48,708 nt of DNA from Caulobacter sp. GTDB taxonomy: Bacteria; Pseudomonadota; Alphaproteobacteria; Caulobacterales; Caulobacteraceae. Location: NCBI GenBank assembly GCA_017744495.1, contig JAGIBE010000011.1:1-48708 (forward strand). Direction: 5' to 3'. The translations under genes were made by a program, and so were the position numbers. The first letter of the stretch is position 1. Each line of letters starts with the position of its first letter. Positions 25,997 through 35,349 of the stretch are shown one piece after another. The notes beneath the pieces were generated by a model. That model did no database searches. It saw only the letters and a list, made by a program, of their open reading frames with translations, and had not been told where the DNA came from.

Positions 25997-28564
25997 TCAG
26001 AAGTTGTAGCCGACGCTGAACTTGAAGCTTCGGCCCAGGATCGGACGGGCGTTCGCGCCGCTGGTCGAGCGAGGGTCGCCCTCGGTCAGGCCGTGGCTGT
26101 CGGTCAGGTTGTCGGCCGAGACCTGGACGGTGAAGTCGGCGACGTCGAAGATCGCGCCCAGGTCGACCTTGGTGTAGCCCTTTAGCACCTGGGTGTTGGC
26201 GTTGTCGGCGTAGCGGTCGTCCACGGCGCTGACCGTGCCGTAGAAGGTCGATTCCACCGAGCCTAGGGTCACGTCGTAGCTGGGGGTGAAACGGATCATC
26301 CAGTCGGGCTGACGCTGGGCGCTGTTGCCCTTGTTGGCCGGGATCGACGACTTGACGATCTCGGTCTTCTGGAAGGTGCCGTTCAGGGCCAGGGACAGGC
26401 CGAAGTCCGAGCGCCAGCGGCCATCCAGCTCCAGGCCGTGGGCCTTGTTGCTGTTGCTCTCCTGGACGCCGCCGACATCGGCGAACTTGGCGCCCTCGAA
26501 CTTGTTGGCGAAGCCGGTGGCGTAGAGCTCGAACGGGCCGCTGCGCAGCTTGTAGCCCAGCTCGTACTGGTCGACCGACAGGGTGTCGGTCAGGCCTTCG
26601 CGGAAGTTGTCGAAGCTGGGGAACTTGTAGCCGCGCGAATAGCGGCCGAACACGCCCGACACGCTGTTGATGTCGTAGTTCACCCCGACGGTGTAGCTGG
26701 TCTTGCTGTTGCTGTAGTCGGTGGTGCGCAGGGCCAGGCCGTCAGGAAACCCGGGACCGTCATCGACCACATAGTCTGTCTGGAAGCGCTCGCGGCGCAC
26801 GCCCAGATCGATGCGCAGCGGATCGATCACCTGCCAGGAGTCGGCCAGGTAGAAGGCGTCCACGCGCCCGTCTCCGGCCGAGGTCAGGCCGAACTTGAAG
26901 CAGCTGGACGTGCTGCCCGCCGCGGCCAGGTCGGCGCAGGTGACCGGGGCGGCCAGATAGTCGCCGTTGGCCTTGACCTGCATCGGCTCGACATTGCCCA
27001 GAGTCCAGAAGTCGTCGGACTTGAAGCTGGACGCGTAATAGCCGGCCGACAGCTGATGGGTTCCCAGGGTCTTGGCGATCGACAGGTCGTTGGTCAGCGC
27101 CTTGATCTTCTTCTCGACGATCCAGGCGCCCCAGTTCTGCACGTAGTCGGTCGAGGCCAGGGCGCCGCCGCCGCGGGTCCTGATCGCGCCGGGCACGACT
27201 GTATTGAGGGAGGCCACCGTGATCGCCGCGCCGTCCGGCACCAGGCCATAGGTGTTGGCGTCACCGTCAGTCAGGCTGAAGCGGTCGCGCACCTGCCAGC
27301 CGTCGCCGAACTCGTGCTCGAAACTGCCGCCGGCCACATAACCCTTGAAGCCCCGGCCGTCGGCCAGATCAAAATTGCGGGTCGCGCCGGCGGCGTTGAC
27401 CTGCAGGGTGTGGAAGCGGCTGGCCTCGCCGATCTGGGTGTAGGTCCCCTTGTCGACGCCGGGCACGTTGATCGCGAACGGCAGGTACCAGGCGCCGTGG
27501 TCGTCGGTGTAGCGGGCGTAGAGATTGATCTTCCCGCGTTCCATCCGCTTGGTGATGTTGACCGTGAACTGCTGGCCGACCTCGCTGTCGAACTGGGTGT
27601 CACGCACGCCCGGCGAGGTGGTCGCGTAGCCGCCAACCATGAAATAAAGGTCGTCGGCCAGCTTGCCGCTGACCAGGCCGTCGACGCGGCGGAGGTCGTA
27701 GTCGGAGGTGGACAGCTTGATCAGTCCGTGGGTCTCCTCGCCGCCTTCCTTGAGCTGGAAGTTCGTCGTCAAGCCGGGCTGGCCGTTGGAGAAGATCGGG
27801 TTGGGGCCGCCACGCAGGGCTTCCATCCGCGAGATGGTCTCGTCCACCCGGAAGATCGAGCTGTTCTCCAGGAACGAGAGGGTGGAGGGCGGATAGATCG
27901 GCGCGCCCTGCAGCTGGATCGTCAGGAACTCGGCGTCGCCGGTGGCGGGGAAGCCGCGGACGAAGACGTTGGCGCCGGCCACGCCGCCAGAGGTCTCGAC
28001 CCATACGCCGGGCACCAGGGTCAGCAGCTCGGCGGTGCTCTTGGGCGAGGCCTTGGTGATGTCGTCGGCGTTGACAGTGGTGACCGCGAAGCTGGCGGCC
28101 AGCTTGTCGATGCCCTTGCCGCCGGGCGTGCCGACCACGATCAGTTCATCGACCTGGGCGGGCGTCTCCGGATCGGGCTCGGCCGCCGTCGCCGGCGCGG
28201 CGGCCGTCTGGGCGCTGGTGGCGACCAGGAGGGTCTTGGCGCGGATGGCGTAGACCCCGCTGGCGGTGGCCTGTGCGCTCAGACCCGTGCCGTTCAGCAG
28301 ACGCTTGAGACCGGCCTCGGCGGTGTAGGCGCCGGTGAGAGCCGGGGCGCGCTTGCCACGCACGCTCGCCTCGTCGAAGGCCAGCTGCTGGCCGGACGCC
28401 TGGCCGAAGGCGCGCAGGGCGCTGCTCAGATCCTGGGCGGGGATGTCGAAGCTGTAGGTGATCCGCTGCTGCTGGGCGTGCACCGCGACGGGCGCGGTCA
28501 GGAGCATCAAGGCCGCGGCCGCGGTGGAGCTCCAAGCCAGACGGCGGTCGAACGTTCTGCGCAT
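25997..28564 (-). CDS. TonB-dependent receptor with STN signalling domain
   Basis: An 855-residue outer-membrane transducer. After a signal peptide (AAALMLLTAPVAVHAQ) comes an STN (secretin/TonB short N-terminal) domain at about 35-105 (FDIPAQDLSSALRAFGQASGQQLAFDEASV). This is the part that talks to FecR-type anti-sigma factors. An Ala/Pro linker, a TonB box-like VDELIVVGTPGG, the plug and a barrel ending FKFSVGYNF follow. ATG 28562-28564 has a strong AGGGAGG site. It lies 57 bp behind fecR and fecI, so this is a classic cell-surface signalling unit. The trehalase downstream hints at a trehalose-related or glycan substrate, but FecA-like iron transport is the usual role of such sets. Confidence 0.93.
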   Translation of the reverse strand: MRRTFDRRLAWSSTAAAALMLLTAPVAVHAQQQRITYSFDIPAQDLSSALRAFGQASGQQLAFDEASVRGKRAPALTGAYTAEAGLKRLLNGTGLSAQATASGVYAIRAKTLLVATSAQTAAAPATAAEPDPETPAQVDELIVVGTPGGKGIDKLAASFAVTTVNADDITKASPKSTAELLTLVPGVWVETSGGVAGANVFVRGFPATGDAEFLTIQLQGAPIYPPSTLSFLENSSIFRVDETISRMEALRGGPNPIFSNGQPGLTTNFQLKEGGEETHGLIKLSTSDYDLRRVDGLVSGKLADDLYFMVGGYATTSPGVRDTQFDSEVGQQFTVNITKRMERGKINLYARYTDDHGAWYLPFAINVPGVDKGTYTQIGEASRFHTLQVNAAGATRNFDLADGRGFKGYVAGGSFEHEFGDGWQVRDRFSLTDGDANTYGLVPDGAAITVASLNTVVPGAIRTRGGGALASTDYVQNWGAWIVEKKIKALTNDLSIAKTLGTHQLSAGYYASSFKSDDFWTLGNVEPMQVKANGDYLAAPVTCADLAAAGSTSSCFKFGLTSAGDGRVDAFYLADSWQVIDPLRIDLGVRRERFQTDYVVDDGPGFPDGLALRTTDYSNSKTSYTVGVNYDINSVSGVFGRYSRGYKFPSFDNFREGLTDTLSVDQYELGYKLRSGPFELYATGFANKFEGAKFADVGGVQESNSNKAHGLELDGRWRSDFGLSLALNGTFQKTEIVKSSIPANKGNSAQRQPDWMIRFTPSYDVTLGSVESTFYGTVSAVDDRYADNANTQVLKGYTKVDLGAIFDVADFTVQVSADNLTDSHGLTEGDPRSTSGANARPILGRSFKFSVGYNF

Positions 28565-28621
28565 TGTCTTCCCTCCCTTATGCGCCAACGTTGATTGCGG
28601 CGCTTTGGAAAGTGAGACGCC

Positions 28622-29701
28622 TCAGCTCGTCGAAGACACACCGGTCGGCGCCGAATTTTTTTGGCCGCGGTCGATCTTCAGCACGGTCACGCCATTGGCC
28701 GCAACCGCGTGGACGGGCAGCACGGCGGTCACCCCGTCGACGAAGGCTCCGGTGTCGCCCGAGGTGAACACGCCGCTGATCCGCAGCTGGGCCACGCCCG
28801 GGTCGCCGATCTTCAGCTTGTCGCGGGCGTAACGGTTCACCCGCTCGACGGCCAGGTCCATGGGCTCGTCCTGGAACACCAGCTGACCGCTTTCCCAAGC
28901 CTTGGCGCGCACCGGGTCCAGCTGGGCCACGACCGTGGCGCTGGTCATGGTGGAGCTGATCAGTTCCTTTCCAGGCGTCAGCAGCCGGTCGGCCGGCGCG
29001 CCGTCAATCTTGACCGGCACGGCGGCGTCGGCGCGGCCGGTCTTGTCGTCCAGCACCGCCACGTGGCCCTCGTAGAGGACCACCCGCATCTGGCCGGTCA
29101 GGCGCTCGACACTGAACACCGTGCCGGTGGCCACCACCAGCTTGTCGCCCGCCGCCACCGAGAACGGTCGCAGCGGGTCCTTGGCCACCGAGAACTTGGC
29201 CCGGCCGCTGTCCAGCCAAAGTCGACGGCGGCCACTCTCGTACTTCACCTTCAGCACCGTGGCGCTGTCGAGCGAGGCGCGCGAGCCGTCGGCCAGCTCC
29301 ACGATCCGACGCTCGCCCTCGCTGGTGCGGTAGACGTCGGGCAGGCTGGCCTTCCAGGCGATCCCGCCGACGACGGCCGCCACCAGGCAGGCGGCCAGAC
29401 CCGTCCACATCGCCGGGCGGCGATAGGGGCGGGCCCATCGCCCGCGCTGGGCTCGGCGCAGGTCTTCCAGGGCCTCGCCGCGTAGGGCGATCAGGCCGGG
29501 ACTGGCGGCTTGCTCCTCGACGGCGCGCCAGGCGGAGACCGCGTCGTCAAGCAGGCCGCGATGGGCTTCGTCGGCCTCGAACCAGGCCCGCAACTCTTCC
29601 TGCTCGGTCAGGCTCAGGTCGTCGTCGGCCAGGCGGATGCACCACAGGGCGGCCTGCTCGCGGGCGACGTCCAGCCGCTTTTCGAAGGACGAGAGGGTCA
29701 T
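28622..29701 (-). CDS. FecR-family anti-sigma/sigma regulator
   Basis: A 359-residue inner-membrane protein. The N-terminal cytoplasmic domain (EQAALWCIRLADDDLSLTEQEELRAWFEADEAHRGLL) binds the FecI sigma factor. One membrane helix follows at about 98-115 (MWTGLAACLVAAVVGGIAW). The periplasmic FecR domain (about 125-230) has RTSEGERRIVELADGSRASLDSATVLKV and the C-terminal STN-like region that contacts the receptor. Its ATG overlaps the TGA of the sigma gene. It transmits the occupied state of the TonB receptor encoded downstream to the sigma factor. Confidence 0.92.
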   Translation of the reverse strand: MTLSSFEKRLDVAREQAALWCIRLADDDLSLTEQEELRAWFEADEAHRGLLDDAVSAWRAVEEQAASPGLIALRGEALEDLRRAQRGRWARPYRRPAMWTGLAACLVAAVVGGIAWKASLPDVYRTSEGERRIVELADGSRASLDSATVLKVKYESGRRRLWLDSGRAKFSVAKDPLRPFSVAAGDKLVVATGTVFSVERLTGQMRVVLYEGHVAVLDDKTGRADAAVPVKIDGAPADRLLTPGKELISSTMTSATVVAQLDPVRAKAWESGQLVFQDEPMDLAVERVNRYARDKLKIGDPGVAQLRISGVFTSGDTGAFVDGVTAVLPVHAVAANGVTVLKIDRGQKNSAPTGVSSTS

Positions 29702-30246
29702 TCGCCGGCCCTCACGCGTCGTGTCAGATGGGTCATGGCCTTGAGGATGTGCTTTTGCACCGCGCTGACGGAGACGCCATAAAGCGCGGCGAGCTCGGAC
29801 TGTTTCATGCCTTCCAGGCGGAACAGAAGAAAGATGGCGCGGGTGCGATCGGGCAGTTCGCGCAGGGCGTCGGAGACCGCGCCCAGACTTTCGCGACCCA
29901 GCAAGACCCGGGCGGGGTCGAGGGGTTCCAGGTCACCGCCCCCGGCGCCGACCCCGGCGTGCACGCTGGCCCGGTAGCTGGCGCGGACCTTCTCGCGTCG
30001 GCTTCGGTCGCGCAGCAGGTTGGCGGCCATCTGGAATATGTAGGCGTCGGCGTTGTCCGGACTGCCCTGGGCCGTCGCCAGCTTGGCGAACAGCTCCTGG
30101 GTCATGTCCTCCGCGTCGCTATGGCTGGCGGCGCGACGCATGAAGAACGCCATCAGCGCCGGCCGATAGCGCCGGTCTAGTCCATTGAGATCTGGTTCGA
30201 TGGCTGGTCGCACGATTTCGCCCGATGGGCGCGAGCCCAGGTTCAA
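29698..30246 (-). CDS. FecI-like ECF sigma factor
   Basis: A 182-residue iron-starvation-type ECF sigma factor. Region 2 is SDAEDMTQELFAKLA and DAYIFQMAANLLRDRSRRE. Region 4 is LRELPDRTRAIFLLFRLEGMKQSELAALYGVSVSAVQKHILKAMTHL. It is followed by FecR with an ATGA overlap. The first 20 residues are not conserved-looking, so ATG at about residue 32 in region 2 is a weak alternative start. It should direct transcription of the STN TonB receptor downstream. Confidence 0.92.
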   Translation of the reverse strand: MNLGSRPSGEIVRPAIEPDLNGLDRRYRPALMAFFMRRAASHSDAEDMTQELFAKLATAQGSPDNADAYIFQMAANLLRDRSRREKVRASYRASVHAGVGAGGGDLEPLDPARVLLGRESLGAVSDALRELPDRTRAIFLLFRLEGMKQSELAALYGVSVSAVQKHILKAMTHLTRRVRAGE

Positions 30247-30475
30247 GGTTTTGTCTCACCGTGCATGACGCACCACAACGATCAACCCACAGCGCATCGT
30301 GGCGATTTTTCCATGACAGGTGACCGTACGGAGCGCGCCGACACGGATTTGAGCGGTAGGAGCACGCTGACCGTCACGCCGACGTTCCAGCGCGCTGAAT
30401 GGCAGTCGCCGGAGATCAGCCAAGGGCGGCTTTGCGTGGAACGGACTTATGAACGACGGTTCCTTGCGGCGCGGT

Positions 30476-30501
30476 GTCGCCACGGACAAGGCCGTGGCGA
30501 C
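30476..30501 (-). terminator. 10-bp stem after the GH9 gene
   Basis: GTCGCCACGG (30476-30485) pairs exactly with 30492-30501 across a six-base loop. It lies 13 bases beyond the GH9 stop on the minus strand. No T-tract. The rest of 30247-30475 holds no recognisable gene and presumably carries the fecI promoter. Confidence 0.5.
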
Positions 30502-30513
30502 CCGTCGCTGTTC

Positions 30514-33003
30514 CTAGCGGGAGTCTTCGGCGGCGGCGATCGCCGCCTTGGCCGCGAGGATATAGGCCGTGGTGGTGCTGACCGTGTATTCGCTTTCGAA
30601 CCACAGGAACGGCCAATCGGTCATCATCTCCGGGAAGTCCGGCTTGATGACCAGCACGCCCGGGGCCATCCCGCCGGCGATGAAGCCGTAGTCGGCGCGG
30701 TTGTGGCCGTAGCCGTTCAGCTTCGAGCGCGTGCCGACGGTCGAGACCAGCGACAGGTTATTGGCCGGATGCCGGCCCAGCATGTAGTCCAGCGCATGCA
30801 GCGTATATTCCGGACCGATCAGGTCCGGGAACGCCTTGTGCATCAGGTACATGTTGGCGCCGAAGCCGGCGACCTCGCCCGACCCCGCCCATGAGCCCAT
30901 GCCGACCGGAACGCCGAACGGGTTGCCCGCCAGCTCCTTGTCGACCCGCGGCTTGACGGCGGCGACGAGCGTCCTGATCCGGGCCTTGTAGTCCGCATCC
31001 ATGTAGGGGAGGGCGCGCACGGCCACGCCGCCGATGCGATCGAAGTTGGCTTCGATGGCCGGCGTCAGGGCGCGCAGGCGCGCAGTATAGACCGGATCGC
31101 CCTTGGTCGTGATCACCAGCTCCACCGTCGCGGCGACCTTGGCCAGGTCGAGGAACTTGGCCATGAAGCCGCTGTCGTCGCGGCCGTCGCTGCCGTTGGC
31201 GGCCTGGCCTTCGCGCGCCGCCCACAGCGCCTTGGCGGCCGTCAGGGCCTCGGCCGACATCGCCGGATCGAAATCCTTGAGCGCGCGGCTGGCCGCCGCC
31301 AGGCTTCCGGCCACCATCAGATCATTCGCCGGATAGGCGGTGGTGAACGCCCATCGGTCGTCAGGCGCGCCCGAGCGATCGCCTTTGGTCTCGTTCGGGC
31401 CGAGCGCGGCGTCGTAGACTTTGCCGTCGGTCTGCGAACCGGCGTCGCCCAGATGCGCGTACTGTCGAAGTTTCGGGTCGATGATGCCGACGATCGAATG
31501 CCCGAAGACCTTGTATTGCGCGAGCAGCTGCAGCGTGCCGTGGCGGACCTGCTGTAGCGCGTCGGGCGCGCCGTCCGGCTTGCGGATTTCCACCTCGCGC
31601 GCCTTCTCGTCGACGCTGGTTTCATCCCAGTCGAGGCCGAAGAGTTCGCGCGTCCAGACCAGATCGCGCACCACCTGGGCGTTTTGCGGCGTCTGGATGT
31701 CGTAGTCCCCGGCGTCCTGGAAGCCGCCGACCGCCAGCCCCGGAATGTGCTCGCCCGGCTTGAAGGGCGAGTCCAGGTTCGGCCCCATACGATAGCCGTC
31801 GAAGTGGACGTGGTTGGGCGGGGCCTGCACCGCGTCGTCCAGGTGCGAGGCGCGCTGCCACACGCGGTATTGTTCCCGCACGGTCATATGGTCCATCTGC
31901 ACGGGCAGATAGGTGTCGAGCGAAGGCTGCCAGATCCGCGCATAGGCGTCGGCCGCGATCGGGAAGGGATTGGTCGTCTGCCCGGCGTAGGAGACCGCGT
32001 AGACGCCCGGCTCGCGTACGCTGGAGAAGTCGAACGCGGCGTATTTGTAGCGCAGGAACTTGCCGCGCGGCTGGATCGGCGCGCTGAACACCGGCTTCTG
32101 GCCGCTGTCGGTGAGCTTGACCAGGGTGGCCTCGGCGGGCCCGTCGAAGGCAGGGTCCAGCTCGATCAGCGCCACCTTGCTCCGCTTCGGCGTGTAGCCG
32201 GCCTGGTTGAAGGAGATGACCGGATCGCGCCTCCAGCCCGGGATCACGTTGGGGCGCACATGCCATACGACCGCGTCGTCCTTGGCGCCGGCGGCGATCA
32301 GAGAGCGCACGACGAACCAGCCGTTCTGGGCGCGGTTGCGCGCGTCATACAAGGCGAGCGGCGTATTGGCGGTGATGGTGACGCGGGTCTTCGGGTCTTC
32401 CGGCGAGAGGGTCACGCTCTTCGCGCCGGACGCCATGGGCTGGGGATCGCCCGAACCGTCGGTCGCCATCGGCCCGTTGGGATTGCGCGGGAAGAGCCCC
32501 GGCTGGTCGCCCATCAGAAAGGTCTTGCCGAAGTAGGCCGTCGGCAGGAAATCCAGATTAAACCCGGCCTTGCCGACCAGTTCCGGCGGGAGGGGGGCGT
32601 CGAGATCGACCGCGATGCGGAAACCGCCGTCCTCGGGGGTCACCTTCACGCGATAGTTCAGTTTTTCCTTCGGATAGCTCGAGCGCACGATAATCTGGCC
32701 GGGCGTTTCGCCGAGCGTGCGCTCGCCGAACATCGGCACGGGATCCCATTGCTCGGGCGTCGGATTGAGCCGGACCTCGCCGTCGGTGGCGATCCGCTCG
32801 CCGTGCAGGACGATCTGGATGCCCGCGTTCTTCTCGTCGAAGAAGATCGGGCTGAAGTGGTTCTGTTCCACGATCACGCTCAGGCCCTGAGCCTCGAGCG
32901 TCTGATCCGGACTCAGCCGCAGGGCCTGCGCATGCGCGGCCGTGATCGGCAGCAATGAGCAGGCCGCCATCAACAGCGAGGCGGCGACGGTTCTTTGTAT
33001 CAT
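30514..33003 (-). CDS. Secreted glycoside hydrolase family 9 enzyme with N-terminal Ig-like domain
   Basis: An 829-residue enzyme of the endoglucanase/cellobiohydrolase family. A signal peptide (RTVAASLLMAACSLLPITAAHAQ) leads a long N-terminal beta-sandwich region (about 25-345). This ends in a CelD_N-type Ig-like domain (SFNQAGYTPKRSKVALIELDP). The GH9 (alpha/alpha)6 barrel (about 360-825) follows. GH9 marks are GGFQDAGDYDIQT with the catalytic Asp pair, MLGRHPANNLSLVSTVG, and FESEYTVSTTTAYILA with the likely acid Glu. ATG 33001-33003 has an AGGGAGGA site; a longer frame start is not needed. A LacI-type operator sits just before the ribosome site. It probably attacks beta-glucans in the periplasm or outside the cell. 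Confidence 0.9.
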   Translation of the reverse strand: MIQRTVAASLLMAACSLLPITAAHAQALRLSPDQTLEAQGLSVIVEQNHFSPIFFDEKNAGIQIVLHGERIATDGEVRLNPTPEQWDPVPMFGERTLGETPGQIIVRSSYPKEKLNYRVKVTPEDGGFRIAVDLDAPLPPELVGKAGFNLDFLPTAYFGKTFLMGDQPGLFPRNPNGPMATDGSGDPQPMASGAKSVTLSPEDPKTRVTITANTPLALYDARNRAQNGWFVVRSLIAAGAKDDAVVWHVRPNVIPGWRRDPVISFNQAGYTPKRSKVALIELDPAFDGPAEATLVKLTDSGQKPVFSAPIQPRGKFLRYKYAAFDFSSVREPGVYAVSYAGQTTNPFPIAADAYARIWQPSLDTYLPVQMDHMTVREQYRVWQRASHLDDAVQAPPNHVHFDGYRMGPNLDSPFKPGEHIPGLAVGGFQDAGDYDIQTPQNAQVVRDLVWTRELFGLDWDETSVDEKAREVEIRKPDGAPDALQQVRHGTLQLLAQYKVFGHSIVGIIDPKLRQYAHLGDAGSQTDGKVYDAALGPNETKGDRSGAPDDRWAFTTAYPANDLMVAGSLAAASRALKDFDPAMSAEALTAAKALWAAREGQAANGSDGRDDSGFMAKFLDLAKVAATVELVITTKGDPVYTARLRALTPAIEANFDRIGGVAVRALPYMDADYKARIRTLVAAVKPRVDKELAGNPFGVPVGMGSWAGSGEVAGFGANMYLMHKAFPDLIGPEYTLHALDYMLGRHPANNLSLVSTVGTRSKLNGYGHNRADYGFIAGGMAPGVLVIKPDFPEMMTDWPFLWFESEYTVSTTTAYILAAKAAIAAAEDSR

Positions 33004-33014
33004 GACATCCTCCC

Positions 33015-33030
33015 TTGGTACCGGTAACAA
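33015..33030. promoter_or_regulatory. LacI-type operator before the GH9 start
   Basis: TTGGTACC-GGTAACAA is a 16-bp palindrome with one mismatch and the central CCGG typical of LacI/GalR-family operators. It ends 11 bases before the GH9 start codon, beside the ribosome site, where a bound repressor would block transcription. No LacI gene lies in the window. Confidence 0.55.
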
Positions 33031-33232
33031 TTTTTATTCAGCGCCCAGCTCGCGAGGTTAGGTCGTCGATCTGGGGTGATGTCTTGGCCGGCGGCCGCCT
33101 TCGCCGCCAGCATTCAGCTTCGTTTCCCGCACCGCCGTAAAACGCGGATCGGCGCAGCGGAGCCCTAACTAGACTTCATTTTGTATGACAAATATTGGGT
33201 CGAGCGAGGGTGGTATTTTATACGTCAGCTTG

Positions 33233-33261
33233 ATTTATCGTCAGGCTGGCATCCACGGCAA
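33233..33261 (-). promoter_or_regulatory. Possible promoter for the GH9 gene
   Basis: TTGCCG-N17-ATAAAT on the minus strand lies in the AT-rich half of the 307-bp gap (33004-33310) that contains no gene. It is about 230 bp from the GH9 start. The match is fair but not decisive. Confidence 0.3.
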
Positions 33262-33310
33262 GCCACATTTGTCTGCTTATTAGCTTTCGCGACGCGCTAG
33301 GCCGCGTGCG

Positions 33311-34654
33311 TTAGAAGCGCACCTGGGCGAACAGCACGGCCAAATTCACCGGACGGCCGTCCAGCGCCCGCACCGCCGGTCCGGCCGCTTGATGGACCAA
33401 TTGGCCTTGGAGCTTGAGGTTGCGGTTCACCTGCCACACGCCGTCGAGCTGAACGGCGTCCCCAACCCCGCGTGAGCGGTCGCCGCCGGCGGGCGCCAGC
33501 GGAGTCATCGGCTGCAGATAGATCGCGTCCGCGCCGGTCCACCGTTGACGGACGGTATAGCTGACCTCGAGGCTGACATCCTTGCGCGGGGCCACGCCCA
33601 GGCTGGATCGCAGTGCCGCCAGATTGGCCCAGCTCGTCAGTCCGGTCTCGTTGAAATAGGCGCCCTTCGGGAACATCGGATTGAAGGTTCCGAGCTTGTC
33701 GTCGTTCGGATCCTTGTCGCCCGAGCCGAGGTCGAGGCGCAGGCCCAGTCGCGGAGCCCAACGCTGATCCAACGTATAACCACCGCCCGCAGAGGCGGCG
33801 AAGGCACGGATGCGGCGGCCGGCGAAATGTCCGCCCTGGGCCACGCCCTCGACCTCGTAGTCGACGGCGCCGGCGGCGGTTCCGGCCAGGCGCGCGCCCA
33901 AACTGACGCGGCGCTCGTCGCCCGTCACCTCGCCGAACCGCACGTCGTCCCGCTCCAGGCCGAGCGCGTAGACATCGAGCGTCTGGCGGGGCGAGAGCCG
34001 GGTCGAGGCGTAAAGGCCGTAGAGGCGCTGGCTCCGGCTATGGGCGTCGTCGAAGGCGCCGGGCGAAATGACGACCGGCCGCGCATAGAAGGCGTCCAGC
34101 TTCAGGCGGCCGTTGGCCCGGGTGACGCGCACGCCGTCGAAACTCTGACGGATGTTCGGCGACTCGCGCACGGCGATGAAGCGCTGGGTCGGATTGAACT
34201 GCAGCTCCTGACGGCCCAGGCGAACGCGCCAGCCGTCGGCGGGCGTGACATCGGCGAACAAGACCTGGGTGTCCAGTCCGTCCCGGTCGGTGGGCGAGGG
34301 CGCGTCACGCTTGCCGAAATCGCGGTGCAGGCCCAGCTCGCCATAGGCGCGCACCGCCGAGCCGAGGTGCAGGTCGCCGCTGAAGAGGAAGCGGCCGAGG
34401 GCGAAGGTGTCGGCCTTTTCGCCGTTGAGACCGAAGCGGGGAGCATCGATGGAATCGACCCTCAGACGGGCCTCGCCGCCGAGGGTCAGATAGGCGTCTT
34501 CGCCCAACGGGATATAGCGCAGCGGGTCTAGGCCGGTACGGTCGGCTACGTTCTGGAGATAGCTGTAATCCTCGTCCGAGCGCACCAGCTTGAAGGCGGG
34601 CGGTTCGGCGGGCTGAGCCGCGCTGGCCAGCAGGACGACCGCGGCGAGCATCAT
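33311..34654 (-). CDS. Alginate-export-family outer-membrane porin-like protein
   Basis: A 447-residue secreted protein with a short signal peptide (MMLAAVVLLASAAQPA) and an AlgE-type 18-strand beta-barrel domain. Marks are LRYIPLGEDAYLTLGGEARLRVDS, RVRLGRQELQFNPTQRFIAVRESPNIRQSFDGVRV and the aromatic C-terminus VLFAQVRF. In non-alginate producers such proteins act as channels for small solutes. Its ATG overlaps the TGA of the DUF1275 gene, so it is the last gene of a translationally coupled set. A longer open frame upstream only reflects high GC and overlaps the neighbour. It probably provides an outer-membrane route for the cluster's substrate or product. Confidence 0.85.
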   Translation of the reverse strand: MMLAAVVLLASAAQPAEPPAFKLVRSDEDYSYLQNVADRTGLDPLRYIPLGEDAYLTLGGEARLRVDSIDAPRFGLNGEKADTFALGRFLFSGDLHLGSAVRAYGELGLHRDFGKRDAPSPTDRDGLDTQVLFADVTPADGWRVRLGRQELQFNPTQRFIAVRESPNIRQSFDGVRVTRANGRLKLDAFYARPVVISPGAFDDAHSRSQRLYGLYASTRLSPRQTLDVYALGLERDDVRFGEVTGDERRVSLGARLAGTAAGAVDYEVEGVAQGGHFAGRRIRAFAASAGGGYTLDQRWAPRLGLRLDLGSGDKDPNDDKLGTFNPMFPKGAYFNETGLTSWANLAALRSSLGVAPRKDVSLEVSYTVRQRWTGADAIYLQPMTPLAPAGGDRSRGVGDAVQLDGVWQVNRNLKLQGQLVHQAAGPAVRALDGRPVNLAVLFAQVRF

Positions 34655-35349
34655 GACCGTTCTCCGCGCAGGGCATGGAGCACCGCCAGCAAGGCGACCA
34701 CGACAGCGGCCAGCGACAGGCTCCAGGCGCCGGCGATCAGCACGCCGAGCGCGCCGCCGACCGCACCGAACGCGAAGGCGAAGACCGGCGGCCAGGTCTT
34801 GAGAAGCCGCGCCTTCAAGGCCTCGTCCGGGCGGCCTTGAGCGATCACCAGATCCACGATGTCGATGGCCAACTGGGTGACGTTGCCGGTCATCATGGTG
34901 GTCGGCGCCAGGTGGGTGAAGACGACGCGGGCGCCGACGTTCTGCACCGCCATGGCGGCCACGCCGACGAGGCCGGCCAGCATCACGTCGGGCGCGTTGG
35001 GGCCGGCGGCGGGAAGGGCGTGGGCTGTCAGCAACATGAAGACCAGCAGCAGGAGCGCCTGCAGCGCCAGGACCAGAACCTCGCACGGTTGGCCCCGGGC
35101 GTCGCGCCAGCGGATCAGGGCGTAGGTCGCGGCGGCCGCGCCGATGAACACCGGCAGCGCCAGGAGCTTGGTCGCCAGTCCGCCGGCGTCTCCGGCCAGG
35201 CCGACGCCGAGCATAACGATGTTGCCGGTGGCGTGAGCGACGAACAGGCCGAACAGCAGCACGAAACCGATGACATCGACATAGCCGCCCACGAAGGCCA
35301 TGCCCATGCCGGTCACCCCGGCCAGGCGCACAGGACGCTGTGGGCTCAT
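34651..35349 (-). CDS. YoaK/DUF1275 family membrane protein
   Basis: A 232-residue inner-membrane protein with about six membrane helices. It carries the family features GMAFVGGYVDVIGFVLLFGLFVAHATGNIVMLG near the start and FTHLAPTTMMTGNVTQLAID in the middle. The family is widespread and its function is not established; transport has been suggested. The start at ATG 35347-35349 overlaps the TGA of the DoxX gene, and its own TGA overlaps the ATG of the porin gene. Confidence 0.88.
   Translation of the reverse strand: MSPQRPVRLAGVTGMGMAFVGGYVDVIGFVLLFGLFVAHATGNIVMLGVGLAGDAGGLATKLLALPVFIGAAAATYALIRWRDARGQPCEVLVLALQALLLLVFMLLTAHALPAAGPNAPDVMLAGLVGVAAMAVQNVGARVVFTHLAPTTMMTGNVTQLAIDIVDLVIAQGRPDEALKARLLKTWPPVFAFAFGAVGGALGVLIAGAWSLSLAAVVVALLAVLHALRGERS

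Noticed and set aside
26438-28594. Open frame of about 718 codons opposite the STN TonB receptor
   Set aside because: Composition is Gly/Ala/Val/Arg-rich antisense sequence with no motifs; the receptor on the other strand is certain.
34655-35086. N-terminal extension of the alginate-export-type porin
   Set aside because: It overlaps the DUF1275 gene; a signal peptide and an ATGA overlap fix the start at 34654.
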